DNA of 64,000 bases from the NCBI RefSeq assembly GCF_900626095.1, contig NZ_UYZZ01000006.1:124001-188000 (forward strand). Reading direction: 5' to 3'. Numbering within the stretch: position 1 is the stretch's first letter; each line of letters opens with the position of its first letter. Position numbers and translations under genes: made by a program. A model generated the notes under the pieces. That model did no database searches. It was not told the DNA's origin and saw only the letters and a list, made by a program, of their open reading frames with translations. The stretch is from Clostridium rectalis. Its GTDB lineage: Bacteria > Bacillota > Clostridia > Clostridiales > Clostridiaceae. Below, piece after piece: positions 47,701 through 55,529 of this stretch.

Positions 47701-50436
47701 CATGAATATTGGAGACTAAAAGGTTTAAAGGTCGATCTTGTGATTTTTAATTTGCAAGAAAGCTCATATGTACAAAATTTACAAGACATGGTCAGAGATA
47801 TTGTTAGTTCAAGTCATGCAAGGGATAAACAAAATTTATCTGGAGGAGTATATTTGTATAACAAATCTACAATGACTAAGGAAGATATAGATTTTATAAT
47901 TGCCATAGCAAGAGTAGTTATTGATTCGGATAAAGGGCCATTAAAAAACCAAATTGAAAATGAAGAATCAAATGTTTTTCAGGACAATTTACTACAAACT
48001 AATGTTATAAATTATGATGATTATTCTAGTGAATTGGAAAAACCGAAGTTGAAATATTTCAATGATATAGGTGGATTTGATATGGAAAGCAGTAACTATG
48101 TTATTGTTTTGGATAAAGGCAAGAATACTCCGGCACCTTGGATAAATGTAATATCTAATAAAAAATTTGGCTTCCATATATCTGAAAGTGGTGTAGCATA
48201 TACTTGGTATAAAAATAGTAGGGAAAATAAAATTACCACTTGGTCTAATGACCCTGTAAAAGATGGTGAGTCTGAAGCATTATATATAAGAGATGAGGAA
48301 AGTGGAAATATATGGAGCTTAACTCCTAAACCTATTAGAGATAATAATAGATATATAATAGAACATGGATTTGGTTATTCAAGTTTTAAACACAATATCC
48401 ATGGGGTAAATGGAGTATACACAACTTTTGCATCTAAAGATAATAGTGTTAAGTTCGGATTAGTAAAACTTAAAAATAATACCAATATAGATAGAAGTTT
48501 ATCTATAACTTATTATGCTCAGTTAGTTTTAGGAGTAACGCCTCAGCAAACTGCACAGTATATAACTACTTATTTTAATGATAATAAAAAATATTTATAT
48601 GCTAAAAATCCATATAATAATAGTTTTGGAGAATATATAACCTTCTTAAGTATAAATGGAGTAGAAAATATATGTTATACAGGGGATAGAAAAGAGTTCA
48701 TAGGAAAAGGTGGAAATATAGAACATCCCAATGCCCTAAAAAGAAAAACTTTTTCAAATACTACTGGCTCCGGATTAGATCCTTGTATGGCTATAAATGG
48801 TAAAATAAATCTAAAACCTAATGAAGAAAAGTATATAGCTATTCTTTTGGGGGAAGATGAAAACTTAGATGAAGTAAATAATTTGATAGATAAATATAAT
48901 AATATAGATATAATAGTTGAGGAGTTAAAATTAATTAAGGAACATTGGAGTGAAATATTGTCAAATATACAAGTAAAAACACCAGACACTACAATGGATT
49001 TAATGATAAATGGTTGGCTAATGTATCAGGTTATATCCTGTAGATTTTGGGCAAGGACTGCTTTTTATCAATCTGGAGGAGCTTATGGATTTAGAGATCA
49101 GTTGCAAGATTCCATAGCAATTTCGTATATTTATCCTGAGTACACAAGAGAACATATACTATATAGTGCATCAAGACAGTTTAATGAGGGAGATGTTCAA
49201 CATTGGTGGCATCCTATAGTTGACAGTGGTATAAGAACTAGATTTTCTGATGATCTATTATGGTTACCTTATGTAACAATAGCTTATATAGAAAATACAG
49301 GAGATTATACAATACTAGATGAAATAGCACCATACTTAGAGGATGAGCCATTAAAAGAAGGTGAAGATGAGAGATATAAAATTTCAGCTAAATCTAGTAA
49401 AGTGGGAACAATATATGAACATTGTATAAAGGCAATAGATAAGGCTTTAAAATTTGGTCAGCATAATATTCCACTAATGGGCTCAGGAGATTGGAATGAT
49501 GGTATGAGTACAGTTGGTAATAAGGGGAAAGGAGAAAGTGTATGGCTAGGATGGTTTTTATATAGTATATTAGATAAATTTGTTCAATTATGCAATAAAA
49601 AGGATGATAATTTAAAAGGAAATGAGTATGAAAAATTAAAAGAATTTATAAAGGAAAGTTTAGAAGAGAATGCATGGGATGGAAACTGGTATAGAAGGGC
49701 TTATTTTGATGACGGTACTCCTTTAGGATCATCAGAAAATGATGAATGTCAAATAGATTCATTATCACAATCTTGGGCAGTAATATCCAAAGCAGCTAAA
49801 AATAGCAGGGCTAAGGAAGCTATGTTATCTGCAGAAAAATATTTGGTTAAATATGATAAAGGGTTAGTAATGCTATTAACTCCTGCTTTTAATAAATCTT
49901 CATTAGAACCTGGATACATAAAAGGTTATGTACCAGGAGTAAGAGAAAACGGCGGACAATATACACATGCGGCTATTTGGTATATATTAGCACTCACTAA
50001 AATAGGACTCAACGATAAGGCTTGGAAAATATTTAATATGATAAATCCTATAAATCATACAAGATCTTATTTAGATTGTGAAAGATACAAAGTAGAACCA
50101 TATGTAATCACGGCGGATATATATGCTGTTGAACCTCATGTGGGAAGAGGAGGGTGGAGTTGGTATACTGGTGCAGCTGGTTGGATGTATACTACGGCAG
50201 TAAACGGAATACTAGGATTAAACTTAAAAGAGGAGAAAGGATTTACTATAGAGCCTAATTTGCCTAAAGACTGGAATGGATACTCAATGAAGTATAAGAG
50301 AGGAAAGTGTGTATATAATATTGAAGTAATTAAGGGAAATGAGGATAGTGTATATTTAGATGGGAAAAAGATAGAAGATAATACAATTCCATTTTTAAAA
50401 GAGGGTCTACATGAGGTAAAGATTGTAATAAAATAA
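41797..50436 (+). CDS. Giant NdvB-like cyclic beta-glucan synthase / GH94 phosphorylase-domain protein
   Basis: 2879 residues, one unbroken frame. Order: an N-terminal helix; a helical part; a membrane pair (about 415-475); a GT84-type glycosyltransferase (about 494-800, VVIPTLL, TLDADTKLP near 633, LHRWVRGDWQ near 785); more membrane helices (about 817-990); a glycoamylase-like domain (about 1020-1550, GIAHRTSPTNMGMGL, VHHQGMSLMALDN); two related beta-sandwich regions (near 1610-1900 and 2100-2380); and a C-terminal GH94 domain (YGFRDQLQDS near 2428, GSGDWNDGM near 2562, GGQYTHAAIW). In Gram-negatives such proteins make and trim cyclic beta-1,2-glucans. In a Gram-positive the product and its place are unknown. 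GAAGGGGTG precedes the start. It is a single-gene unit. Confidence 0.9.
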   Translation: MYYYGIASVLFIISLIIVFYFIWDNKYLDNEDIEFDWIDVKEFHSDEVEESPYNSYRNSIKSKIKLLKSLDRSYKIIINGHDYINKESKAQKEILPAAEWLLDNLYIIQREYKEIKVSMPKNYYNNLPIIQSGAMKGYPRIYYIAKRLVYSTDGKINKENINVFIEEYQKNVILSSGELWALPIMIKIALIQNIGKITSKILYAQKEKNKGEDLADKLIKSMDNEKELDDIYANKYSFNIYFTEKLLRVLRENGVDNPRIYKWIDENLSKEETDSERIIILEHKKQAFFRLIIGNSITGIREISLLNWKECFESLSHLEKILINDPAKVYENMDFQSRDYYRHMVEKIARHMKLGETFVAKKIIECAKENIESQDKAYLSHVGYYLLDQGIECLKRKIGFKDKSFLKLRYKNIKKRINYYINFVLFLTIIISLGIVVVILSKNNNVNIGEYILAYLAVIIPVSQIVVSIINWSINHLVRPTFIPKLEFKGDIPEKFSTMVVIPTLLDSEKRVEELVKDLEVYYLANRSKNIFYAILGDFKDSKHEKEENDEKILSCALKNIKKLNEKYAKEQEIFYFFNRYRQFNDKENLWIGWERKRGKLVEFNKLIRGEKNTSYNTISSDINNLSKVKYIITLDADTKLPRESAKKLIGAMAHVLNEPYIDKNSKKIFRGHGLMQPRISVSIENATKTMFSKVFSGETGIDLYTTAISDVYQDLFDEGIFTGKGIYDIDAFNYMLKNEIPENTVLSHDLLEGSYLRTALITDVELIDGYPAYYNSSAKRLHRWVRGDWQLILWLFKKSPLNKLSKWKIFDNLRRSLLAPSIIILIILALSLLNGSEKWIMVAIISLLAPILFNVSDVVVAPIKGINLSGKIKSWNVAIEQFFLIFCFLPYQCYLMLDAVIRTLYRVFISKKHLLEWQTAADVEATSGRKIKDYISSMWMGSLISIIIVVLAFNASLNIGMIMLPSCVIWFISPYIAYFISKDKLKESEYFTQEQINLLRRISRKTWAYFEDFINEENNYLAPDNFQQDPYKGIAHRTSPTNMGMGLTSNLAAFDLGYIDIIECINRIDNIVKSMNKLEIYKGHFYNWYDTKTKEPLYPRYISTVDSGNLVGYLWVVIEALNEFINSPIINNGFNKGLLDLIYLCDMELVYNGMNNFYDEIIYELEKWDSNINKLKDILQNIQKKVKELDKIKEKDKLYWNVKLKNETDKYLENIFKLFPWVNLLTNKEFVNKLNFNVDNVSRVDILEDLEKVTGTYTLHDVIEKLGEVSEKLSEINKNEYMNKLYEDIIDGRAEVYSLYAKIIGLKNKLQSICNNTDFSILFSKSKGLFSIGYDVDREKMDNCYYDLLASEARQASFIAIAKGEVDQSHWFRLGRALTKVNKRKGLVSWSGTMFEYLMPLLIMKRYSNTLLDETYEFLVEGQKYYSGIKKIPWGISESAFYNFDVNLNYQYKAFGIPKIGLKRGLGNELVVSPYSTVMALQVNKKDAYDNIKNLIEFGLEGRYGLFEAIDFTKERLPKGKDFALIKCFMVHHQGMSLMALDNVLNNNIFQDRFHNVPQVKATELLLQEKVSTSVVYDREENYNYKVVMSDKDVSILRRYNNPLSTYPDTHILSNGSYSVMVTSTGSGYSKNDNIMLYRWREDITNDNTGMFFYIKNLNSNEYWSNTYEPCKYKGEYYEAIFSLDKAEFKRKDGNIDTTTEITVSQEDNAEVRKLTISNKSNSSRIIEITSYCEITLSHYRADLVHPAFGNLFVNTEFLEDPLCVLANRRKRGEDEKEYWVMQTVISDRDIVGNIQYETDRSKFIGRGNDIYKPKIMENNEPLSNTIGAVLDPIISLRVRIKLPPKSSTKVAYVMGMADSKEEVIKLSEKYREWGNINRTFELGLTQSILETRYLGIKSSMANLYQKMASNIIFLNSSMRKREMYIQSIKKGQSALWSYGISGDLPIVLLFIRKEQNIDIITQMLKAHEYWRLKGLKVDLVIFNLQESSYVQNLQDMVRDIVSSSHARDKQNLSGGVYLYNKSTMTKEDIDFIIAIARVVIDSDKGPLKNQIENEESNVFQDNLLQTNVINYDDYSSELEKPKLKYFNDIGGFDMESSNYVIVLDKGKNTPAPWINVISNKKFGFHISESGVAYTWYKNSRENKITTWSNDPVKDGESEALYIRDEESGNIWSLTPKPIRDNNRYIIEHGFGYSSFKHNIHGVNGVYTTFASKDNSVKFGLVKLKNNTNIDRSLSITYYAQLVLGVTPQQTAQYITTYFNDNKKYLYAKNPYNNSFGEYITFLSINGVENICYTGDRKEFIGKGGNIEHPNALKRKTFSNTTGSGLDPCMAINGKINLKPNEEKYIAILLGEDENLDEVNNLIDKYNNIDIIVEELKLIKEHWSEILSNIQVKTPDTTMDLMINGWLMYQVISCRFWARTAFYQSGGAYGFRDQLQDSIAISYIYPEYTREHILYSASRQFNEGDVQHWWHPIVDSGIRTRFSDDLLWLPYVTIAYIENTGDYTILDEIAPYLEDEPLKEGEDERYKISAKSSKVGTIYEHCIKAIDKALKFGQHNIPLMGSGDWNDGMSTVGNKGKGESVWLGWFLYSILDKFVQLCNKKDDNLKGNEYEKLKEFIKESLEENAWDGNWYRRAYFDDGTPLGSSENDECQIDSLSQSWAVISKAAKNSRAKEAMLSAEKYLVKYDKGLVMLLTPAFNKSSLEPGYIKGYVPGVRENGGQYTHAAIWYILALTKIGLNDKAWKIFNMINPINHTRSYLDCERYKVEPYVITADIYAVEPHVGRGGWSWYTGAAGWMYTTAVNGILGLNLKEEKGFTIEPNLPKDWNGYSMKYKRGKCVYNIEVIKGNEDSVYLDGKKIEDNTIPFLKEGLHEVKIVIK

Positions 50437-50468
50437 AAATGAAAAGCCCCTAGAAGGGCTTTTCATTT
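50437..50468. terminator. Bidirectional terminator after the glucan synthase gene
   Basis: A perfect 13-bp stem (50437-50449 with 50456-50468) and a 6-base loop, between convergent genes. Confidence 0.9.
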
Positions 50469-50469
50469 A

Positions 50470-50667
50470 CTATTCAAATAGATTGTTTTCTTCCATATCC
50501 TTTGAAGTATTATCAAATTCCCAAGTAGCTATATTATTAACTACTACTGGGTCACGGACGTTATCTGGAAGTTTTGTATAATCTTTTTTTGAAAAGGATT
50601 TTATTATCTTTTGTTTTGCCTCTAAATAATCTCTTTCTTCAGGAGCATAAACTTTTTTTGAATCCAT
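50470..50667 (-). CDS. Small soluble protein of unknown function
   Basis: 65 residues, starting MDSKKVYAPEERDYLEAKQK and ending DMEENNLFE. It is highly charged, has no hydrophobic stretch, no cysteine and no motif that I recognise. The ribosome site AAGGAGG, eight bases before the ATG, is excellent, and the gene is closed by a strong hairpin, so it is very likely expressed. It is divergent from the desulfoferrodoxin gene. Function unknown. Confidence 0.75.
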   Translation of the reverse strand: MDSKKVYAPEERDYLEAKQKIIKSFSKKDYTKLPDNVRDPVVVNNIATWEFDNTSKDMEENNLFE

Positions 50668-50712
50668 AATAAAGCCTCCTTATATAAATAATTATTTAAT
50701 ATACAAAATTAG

Positions 50713-50746
50713 TATTCCACTAAAACTTAAAAAAATTAGTGGAATA
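50713..50746. repeat. Inverted repeat in the divergent promoter region
   Basis: A perfect 11-bp inverted repeat TATTCCACTAA/TTAGTGGAATA (50713-50723 with 50736-50746) with a 12-base A-rich spacer. It lies between the divergent 65-residue gene and the desulfoferrodoxin gene. It could be a regulator site or a hairpin; nothing in the sequence decides. Confidence 0.5.
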
Positions 50747-50847
50747 TTTATTAGTACTTTATATTATTATGAAATAAAAGAAGGAAAAAAGAGATTTGTG
50801 TAGAATTCATTATTAACAAATAGTAAATGTTCATGGAGGGATAAAAA

Positions 50848-51222
50848 ATGACGGAGCTAAAGCAAGTTTATAAGTGTCTAGTATGTGGAAATATAGTAGA
50901 AATAGTTCATAGTGGAGTAGGAACTTTAATATGTTGTAATAAGCCTATGATGCATAGAAATGAGAATACAGAAGATGGAGCAAAAGAGAAACATGTTCCT
51001 GTAGTAGAAAAGATAGAAGAAGGGTTAAAGGTGAAAATTGGAGAGGTAGAACATCCAATGTTAGAGGAACATTATATAGATTGGATAGAAGTTAATACTG
51101 AAAATAAAACATATAGGAAATATCTAAAACCTGGTGAAAAGCCAGAAGCTAAATTTAAAATAGAGGATGAGATTATTTCCGTTAGAGAGTATTGTAATTT
51201 ACATGGTTTATGGAAGAAATAA
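50848..51222 (+). CDS. dfx: Desulfoferrodoxin (2Fe-type superoxide reductase)
   Basis: 124 residues. It reduces superoxide to hydrogen peroxide in the cytosol without making oxygen, an anaerobe's defence. The N-terminal desulforedoxin-like centre I has Cys10, Cys13, Cys29 and Cys30. The catalytic centre II has Glu47-Lys48-His49, His69, His75, Cys116 and His119, i.e. the full His4Cys set. So it is the two-iron form. GGAGGG precedes the ATG. It stands alone between the small minus-strand gene and the trpS leader. Confidence 0.96.
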   Translation: MTELKQVYKCLVCGNIVEIVHSGVGTLICCNKPMMHRNENTEDGAKEKHVPVVEKIEEGLKVKIGEVEHPMLEEHYIDWIEVNTENKTYRKYLKPGEKPEAKFKIEDEIISVREYCNLHGLWKK

Positions 51223-51237
51223 TAGTCATAAAAAATA

Positions 51238-51266
51238 TTGACAAAAAAAATATTATGTAATATCAT
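51238..51266 (+). promoter_or_regulatory. Promoter of the trpS T-box transcript
   Basis: A perfect TTGACA (51238-51243), a 17-base spacer and TATCAT (51261-51266). Transcription should start near 51273, some 35 bases before the T-box stem I. Confidence 0.8.
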
Positions 51267-51304
51267 AACTTTTAAAGTAAAAAATTTTTCTATGAATGGA
51301 AGCA

Positions 51305-51540
51305 AGTAAAACTAAAAACAGATTTAAAGAGAATTGTATATGGTGGAAATACAATAATTATGATTAGTTTGAATGGGTCCTGGAGAATCAAGATGAAATT
51401 TTAAGTAGTCTTCGACGATGGTCTTACGTTATAAAGACAGGATATATTTATCTAATGAGATAAGAGACTAAAAGTCTTTTAAATTTAGGTGGTACCGCGT
51501 ACAATACGCCCTATAGAATATACTTCTATAGGGTTTTTTT
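51305..51540 (+). promoter_or_regulatory. T-box leader of trpS, tryptophan specifier
   Basis: Stem I includes the arm ATTGTAT/ATACAAT (about 51333-51355). The specifier region GAATGGGTCCTGGAG gives TGG (Trp) at 51374-51376, aligned with the specifier of the brnQ T-box by the distance to the following TGGAG/TGAGA element. The T-box AGGTGGTACCGCG is at 51487-51499. The terminator is a perfect 10-bp stem (51509-51518 with 51524-51533) plus seven T. Uncharged tRNA-Trp should prevent termination and raise trpS. Confidence 0.93.
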
Positions 51541-51579
51541 AATATAAAACTTAATAAAATTTTAGGGAGGATATATATA

Positions 51580-52581
51580 ATGAGTGAAGATAAAAAAGTT
51601 ATTTTTAGTGGAATACAGCCATCAGGAAATTTAACCATAGGGAATTATTTTGGGGCTATAAAAAACTGGGTAAAATTACAGGATAAATATGATTGTTATT
51701 ATTGTGTAGTTGATTTACATGCTATAACAGTAAGACAAGAACCCAAAGATATAAGAAGAAGAACTTTAGAGGTTTTAGCAACATATATTGCTTCAGGTGT
51801 TGATCCAGAAAAGAATACTTTATTTATTCAGTCACACGTTTCCGCACATGCTGAAGCGGGATGGCTTTTAAATTGCAATACTTATATAGGTGAATTAAAT
51901 AGAATGACTCAGTTTAAGGATAAGTCCCAAAGATATGGGGAATCAGTTAGTGCAGGACTTCTAACTTATCCTGTATTAATGGCAGCGGATATATTACTAT
52001 ATAATGCAGATCTTGTCCCTGTTGGAAATGATCAAAAACAACATTTAGAACTCACCAGAGATATAGCAAATAGATTTAATAATACATATAGTCCAACTTT
52101 TAAGATACCAGATCCATATATCCCTAAAGAAGGGGCTAGGATAATGGATTTACAAAATCCTAGCAAAAAAATGTCTAAATCATCAGATAATCCAAATAGT
52201 TATATATTAATTATGGATACACCTGATATAATTAGAAAAAAAATTAATAGAGCTGTTACGGACAGCTTAGGGGTAGTAAAGTATAGTGATGATCAACCAG
52301 GAGTTAAAAATTTAATGAATATTTTAAGCGTAGCTACTGGTAGAAATGTAAATGATATAGAAAAAGAGTATGAAAAATTAGGATATGCTGAATTTAAAAA
52401 GGATGTAGCAGAGGCAATAATTAGGGAAATTGAACCTGTACAAAATAAAGTAAAAGATTTATTAAACAACAAAGAATATTTAGAATCTATATATAAAAAT
52501 GGAGCAGAAAAAGCTAATTACGTGGCAAGAAAAATGCTTTCAAAAATGCAAAGAAAAATTGGTTTTGTTGCAAGTAGATAA
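51580..52581 (+). CDS. trpS: Tryptophanyl-tRNA synthetase
   Basis: 333 residues, normal for the bacterial class Ic enzyme that charges tRNA-Trp. The HIGH-type motif appears as SGNLTIGNYFG near residue 17, the substrate region as VPVGNDQKQHLELTRD, and the KMSKS loop as NPSKKMSKSSDNP near residue 200. AGGGAGGA precedes the ATG. Its T-box leader with a TGG specifier agrees with the identity. Confidence 0.97.
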   Translation: MSEDKKVIFSGIQPSGNLTIGNYFGAIKNWVKLQDKYDCYYCVVDLHAITVRQEPKDIRRRTLEVLATYIASGVDPEKNTLFIQSHVSAHAEAGWLLNCNTYIGELNRMTQFKDKSQRYGESVSAGLLTYPVLMAADILLYNADLVPVGNDQKQHLELTRDIANRFNNTYSPTFKIPDPYIPKEGARIMDLQNPSKKMSKSSDNPNSYILIMDTPDIIRKKINRAVTDSLGVVKYSDDQPGVKNLMNILSVATGRNVNDIEKEYEKLGYAEFKKDVAEAIIREIEPVQNKVKDLLNNKEYLESIYKNGAEKANYVARKMLSKMQRKIGFVASR

Positions 52582-52588
52582 AATAATA

Positions 52589-52621
52589 AGCAGTTTAGAT
52601 GTTTTCTCTAAACTGCTGTTT
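52589..52621. terminator. Bidirectional terminator between trpS and the Cof gene
   Basis: A perfect 11-bp stem (52589-52599 with 52607-52617), 7-base loop. The right arm overlaps the end of the minus-strand gene. Confidence 0.85.
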
Positions 52622-53426
52622 CATTATTTAAAATAAATTTATTTATTACATGGGCTACACCATCATTATCATTGGTTAAAGTTATATAGTCTGCTATATT
52701 TTTTACTTCGGGGAAGGCATTACCCATAGCTACACCTAAACCAGCATATTTAATCATGTGGATATCATTGCCTGCATCACCTACACATATTATATTATGT
52801 TTAGGTATATGTAAATTTTTTGCAAGTAATTGCACTCCTGTACCTTTATTTACATCTTTATTTAAAAATTCTAAAAAATAAGGTGCACTTCTTACTATAG
52901 TAAATTTTTTAAATAATTCTTTAGGTAATTTTTCTATAGATTTAGTTATAGTATCAGGCTCATCTGCAAAAATAACTTTAACAACTTCTAAATTTTTATC
53001 TAGTTTATTAAAGTCTTTTATTTGTAAAGGAATATGGTTTAAATCGGACTCTAACTGTGTATATTTTCCTATTTTAGGAGTAATACAGGAATCTAATGTA
53101 AGTAGATGTAAGTGAATATTTAAATCCTTACTTATATCATATATATTTTTAACGTCATTTATAGTTAAAAGTTTTTTACACAGTATTTCTTCTGTTTTAA
53201 CATTTTGAACCACAGCACCATTAAATACTACACAATAATCCTCAGTATTAATGAGATCTAGTTCTTTTAAATATTTTTTTATGCCTTTTAATGGTCTACC
53301 TGTCGCTAATACAACTTTAGAACCGATTTTTTTTGCATTTTTTATAGCTGTTAAATTTGAATTTGAAATATTTTTTTTTGAATTTAATAAGGTTCCATCC
53401 ATATCTAAGGCAATTAGTTTATACAT
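52608..53426 (-). CDS. Cof-type HAD-superfamily phosphatase
   Basis: 272 residues. HAD motif I is LDMDGTLLNS at residues 7-16 (nucleophile Asp), motif II is in VVLATGRP, and motif IV is CVGDAGNDIHMIKYAG near residue 216. The large C2b-type cap between them places it in the Cof/YkrA/SupH group, which hydrolyses sugar phosphates, flavin nucleotides or phosphorylated cofactors in the cytosol. The substrate cannot be told from the motifs. GGAGAG precedes the start on the minus strand. Confidence 0.92.
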   Translation of the reverse strand: MYKLIALDMDGTLLNSKKNISNSNLTAIKNAKKIGSKVVLATGRPLKGIKKYLKELDLINTEDYCVVFNGAVVQNVKTEEILCKKLLTINDVKNIYDISKDLNIHLHLLTLDSCITPKIGKYTQLESDLNHIPLQIKDFNKLDKNLEVVKVIFADEPDTITKSIEKLPKELFKKFTIVRSAPYFLEFLNKDVNKGTGVQLLAKNLHIPKHNIICVGDAGNDIHMIKYAGLGVAMGNAFPEVKNIADYITLTNDNDGVAHVINKFILNNETAV

Positions 53427-53565
53427 TGTATCTCTCCAATCTAATAATTAATCATAATTCATTATAGCATTCTATATTTAAAAATAAAGATAATATTGAA
53501 AGTTGGAATAAATTAATAATATTTGTTTCAAAAGGTGGAAAAATAAATAATATAGGCATATTTAA

Positions 53566-53594
53566 TTGACATGAATTTATATAAAAGTTAAAAT
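53566..53594 (+). promoter_or_regulatory. Promoter of prfC
   Basis: A perfect TTGACA (53566-53571), a 17-base spacer and TAAAAT (53589-53594), giving a leader of about 30 bases before prfC. Confidence 0.75.
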
Positions 53595-53631
53595 CATTGA
53601 TGTATAGAAATAGAAAAGAGGAGAGAGTAGA

Positions 53632-55227
53632 GTGCAGGATTTAGTAAAGGAAATTGATAGAAGAAGAACATTTGCTATAATATCACACCCTGATGCTGGT
53701 AAAACCACATTAACGGAAAAACTGTTATTGTATGGAGGGGCCATAAGACTTGCAGGGTCAGTAAAGTCAAGAAAATCTTCCAAACATGCAGTGTCGGATT
53801 GGATGGAGATAGAAAAACAAAGAGGTATTTCCGTAACTTCATCAGTTATGCAATTTGGTTATAATGGATATTGTATAAATATTTTAGATACTCCTGGACA
53901 TCAAGATTTTAGTGAAGATACATACAGAACTTTAATGGCGGCAGATAGTGCAGTTATGGTTATTGATGGAGCTAAAGGTGTAGAGGAGCAAACAAAGAAA
54001 TTATTTCATGTATGTAGTTTAAGAGGCATACCAGTTTTTACCTTTATAAATAAAATGGATAGAGAAAGCAGAGATCCTTTTGAGCTTATGGAAGAAATAG
54101 AAAATGTATTAGGTATAAGATCATATCCTATGAATTGGCCAATAGGAGCAGGAAAAGATTTTAAAGGTGTTTATGATAGAAATAAAAATGTTATAGGTGT
54201 GTTTAATGGAGGAAATCATGGACAGACAACTGTAGAAGCTGTAGAAGGTCAGGTGGATGATCCTGTATTTAAAGATTTATTGGGAGAAGAACTGCATGAC
54301 AAATTAGTAGAAGATATAGAACTTTTAGATATTGCAGGAGATGACTTTGATTTAAAAAAAGTTAGAAACGGTGAACTCACACCAGTATTTTTTGGAAGTG
54401 CATTAACTAATTTTGGAGTTGAACCATTTTTAGCAGAGTTTTTAAAATTAAGCACAGCTCCTTTGGGTAGAAATTCAAACATAGGAGAAATAGATGCTTT
54501 TTCAGAAAAATTTTCGGCTTTTGTATTTAAGATACAGGCAAATATGAATCCTGCTCATAGGGATAGAATAGCTTTTATGAGAGTATGTTCGGGAAAATTT
54601 AAAAAAGGAATGGAAGTTTTTCATGTACAAGGAAATAATAAAGTAAAACTTGCTCAACCTCAACAGTTTTTAGCTCAGGATAGAGAAATTGTAGAGGAAG
54701 CTTATGCAGGGGACATTATTGGAGTATTCGATCCAGGTATTTTTAGAATAGGAGATACTTTATGTATGAGTAATGAAAAGTTTAAATTTGATGGAATACC
54801 TACATTTGCTCCAGAACATTTTGCTAGAGTAAGAACAGTTGATACTATGAAAAGAAAGCAATTTATAAAAGGAATTACTGAAATTTCACAAGAAGGTGCT
54901 ATTCAAGTATTTAAGGAGATAAATATTGGAATAGAAGAAATAATAGTGGGTGTGGTTGGAGTACTACAATTTGAAGTATTACAATATAGAATGAAAAATG
55001 AATATAATGTGGATATTAAGATGGAAAGACTTCCATTTAAATATGTAAGATGGATAGAAAGTTATGATGGAGATGTTGAAGAGCTAAGTATTACTAGTGA
55101 TACTAAAATAGTAAAAGATTTAAAAGAAAGACAATTATTATTATTCCAGAGTGATTGGTCAATAAGTTGGTCATTAGAACATAATAAGGGATTAATATTA
55201 TCAGATATAGGTAAAAGTGAAGAATAA
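53632..55227 (+). CDS. prfC: Peptide chain release factor 3
   Basis: 531 residues. RF3 is a translational GTPase that removes RF1/RF2 from the ribosome after peptide release. G-domain motifs: SHPDAGKTTLTEK (G1), DTPGHQDFSED (G3), INKMDRES (G4). The remaining domains match the RF3 length and end normally. The start is GTG 53632 after GAGGAGAGAG. A class II translation factor named RF3 is the best fit because the effector region KSRKSSKHAVSDWMEIEKQ is the RF3 form rather than EF-G. It has its own promoter and terminator. Confidence 0.96.
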   Translation: MQDLVKEIDRRRTFAIISHPDAGKTTLTEKLLLYGGAIRLAGSVKSRKSSKHAVSDWMEIEKQRGISVTSSVMQFGYNGYCINILDTPGHQDFSEDTYRTLMAADSAVMVIDGAKGVEEQTKKLFHVCSLRGIPVFTFINKMDRESRDPFELMEEIENVLGIRSYPMNWPIGAGKDFKGVYDRNKNVIGVFNGGNHGQTTVEAVEGQVDDPVFKDLLGEELHDKLVEDIELLDIAGDDFDLKKVRNGELTPVFFGSALTNFGVEPFLAEFLKLSTAPLGRNSNIGEIDAFSEKFSAFVFKIQANMNPAHRDRIAFMRVCSGKFKKGMEVFHVQGNNKVKLAQPQQFLAQDREIVEEAYAGDIIGVFDPGIFRIGDTLCMSNEKFKFDGIPTFAPEHFARVRTVDTMKRKQFIKGITEISQEGAIQVFKEINIGIEEIIVGVVGVLQFEVLQYRMKNEYNVDIKMERLPFKYVRWIESYDGDVEELSITSDTKIVKDLKERQLLLFQSDWSISWSLEHNKGLILSDIGKSEE

Positions 55228-55259
55228 AAATAAGCAGTGCTATTTGGTACTGCTTATTT
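55228..55259. terminator. Bidirectional terminator after prfC
   Basis: A perfect 11-bp stem (55228-55238 with 55249-55259), 10-base loop, between prfC and the convergent small membrane gene. Confidence 0.85.
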
Positions 55260-55416
55260 AACTAGAATATTTTTTATTTTCTACTAATATATCTATTGTA
55301 AAAATAATAACTGCTAATAACAAGAACAGATTTACTAGATTCCCACCAATTTTAAATATAATTGTCATTAACCAGAAGAGCACTAAAAGTCCACCTAACC
55401 ATTTTAAAAATATCAT
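55258..55416 (-). CDS. Small membrane protein, lmo0937-like family
   Basis: 52 residues: MIFLKWLGGLLVLFWLMTII, then a short FKIGGNLVN turn and a second hydrophobic helix, ending ENKKYSS. Two short helices around a Gly-Gly turn are the pattern of the lmo0937/DUF5670 family of tiny membrane proteins, whose function is unknown. GGAGGT lies before the ATG on the minus strand. The family call is by pattern; the gene itself is well supported by its ribosome site and terminator. Confidence 0.7.
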   Translation of the reverse strand: MIFLKWLGGLLVLFWLMTIIFKIGGNLVNLFLLLAVIIFTIDILVENKKYSS

Positions 55417-55504
55417 AATTTAAACCTCCATATATATTAGTTATGTATTTATTATTTCCTATATAAAGATAATTTATATTATGAATAAAATGGAATAAAA
55501 ATAA

Positions 55505-55525
55505 AAGAGAGGATTCACCTCTCTT
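55505..55525 (-). terminator. Terminator of the zinc-ribbon gene
   Basis: A perfect 8-bp stem (55505-55512 with 55518-55525), 5-base loop; on the minus strand it is followed by TTTTATTTTTATT. Confidence 0.85.
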
Positions 55526-55529
55526 ATTA

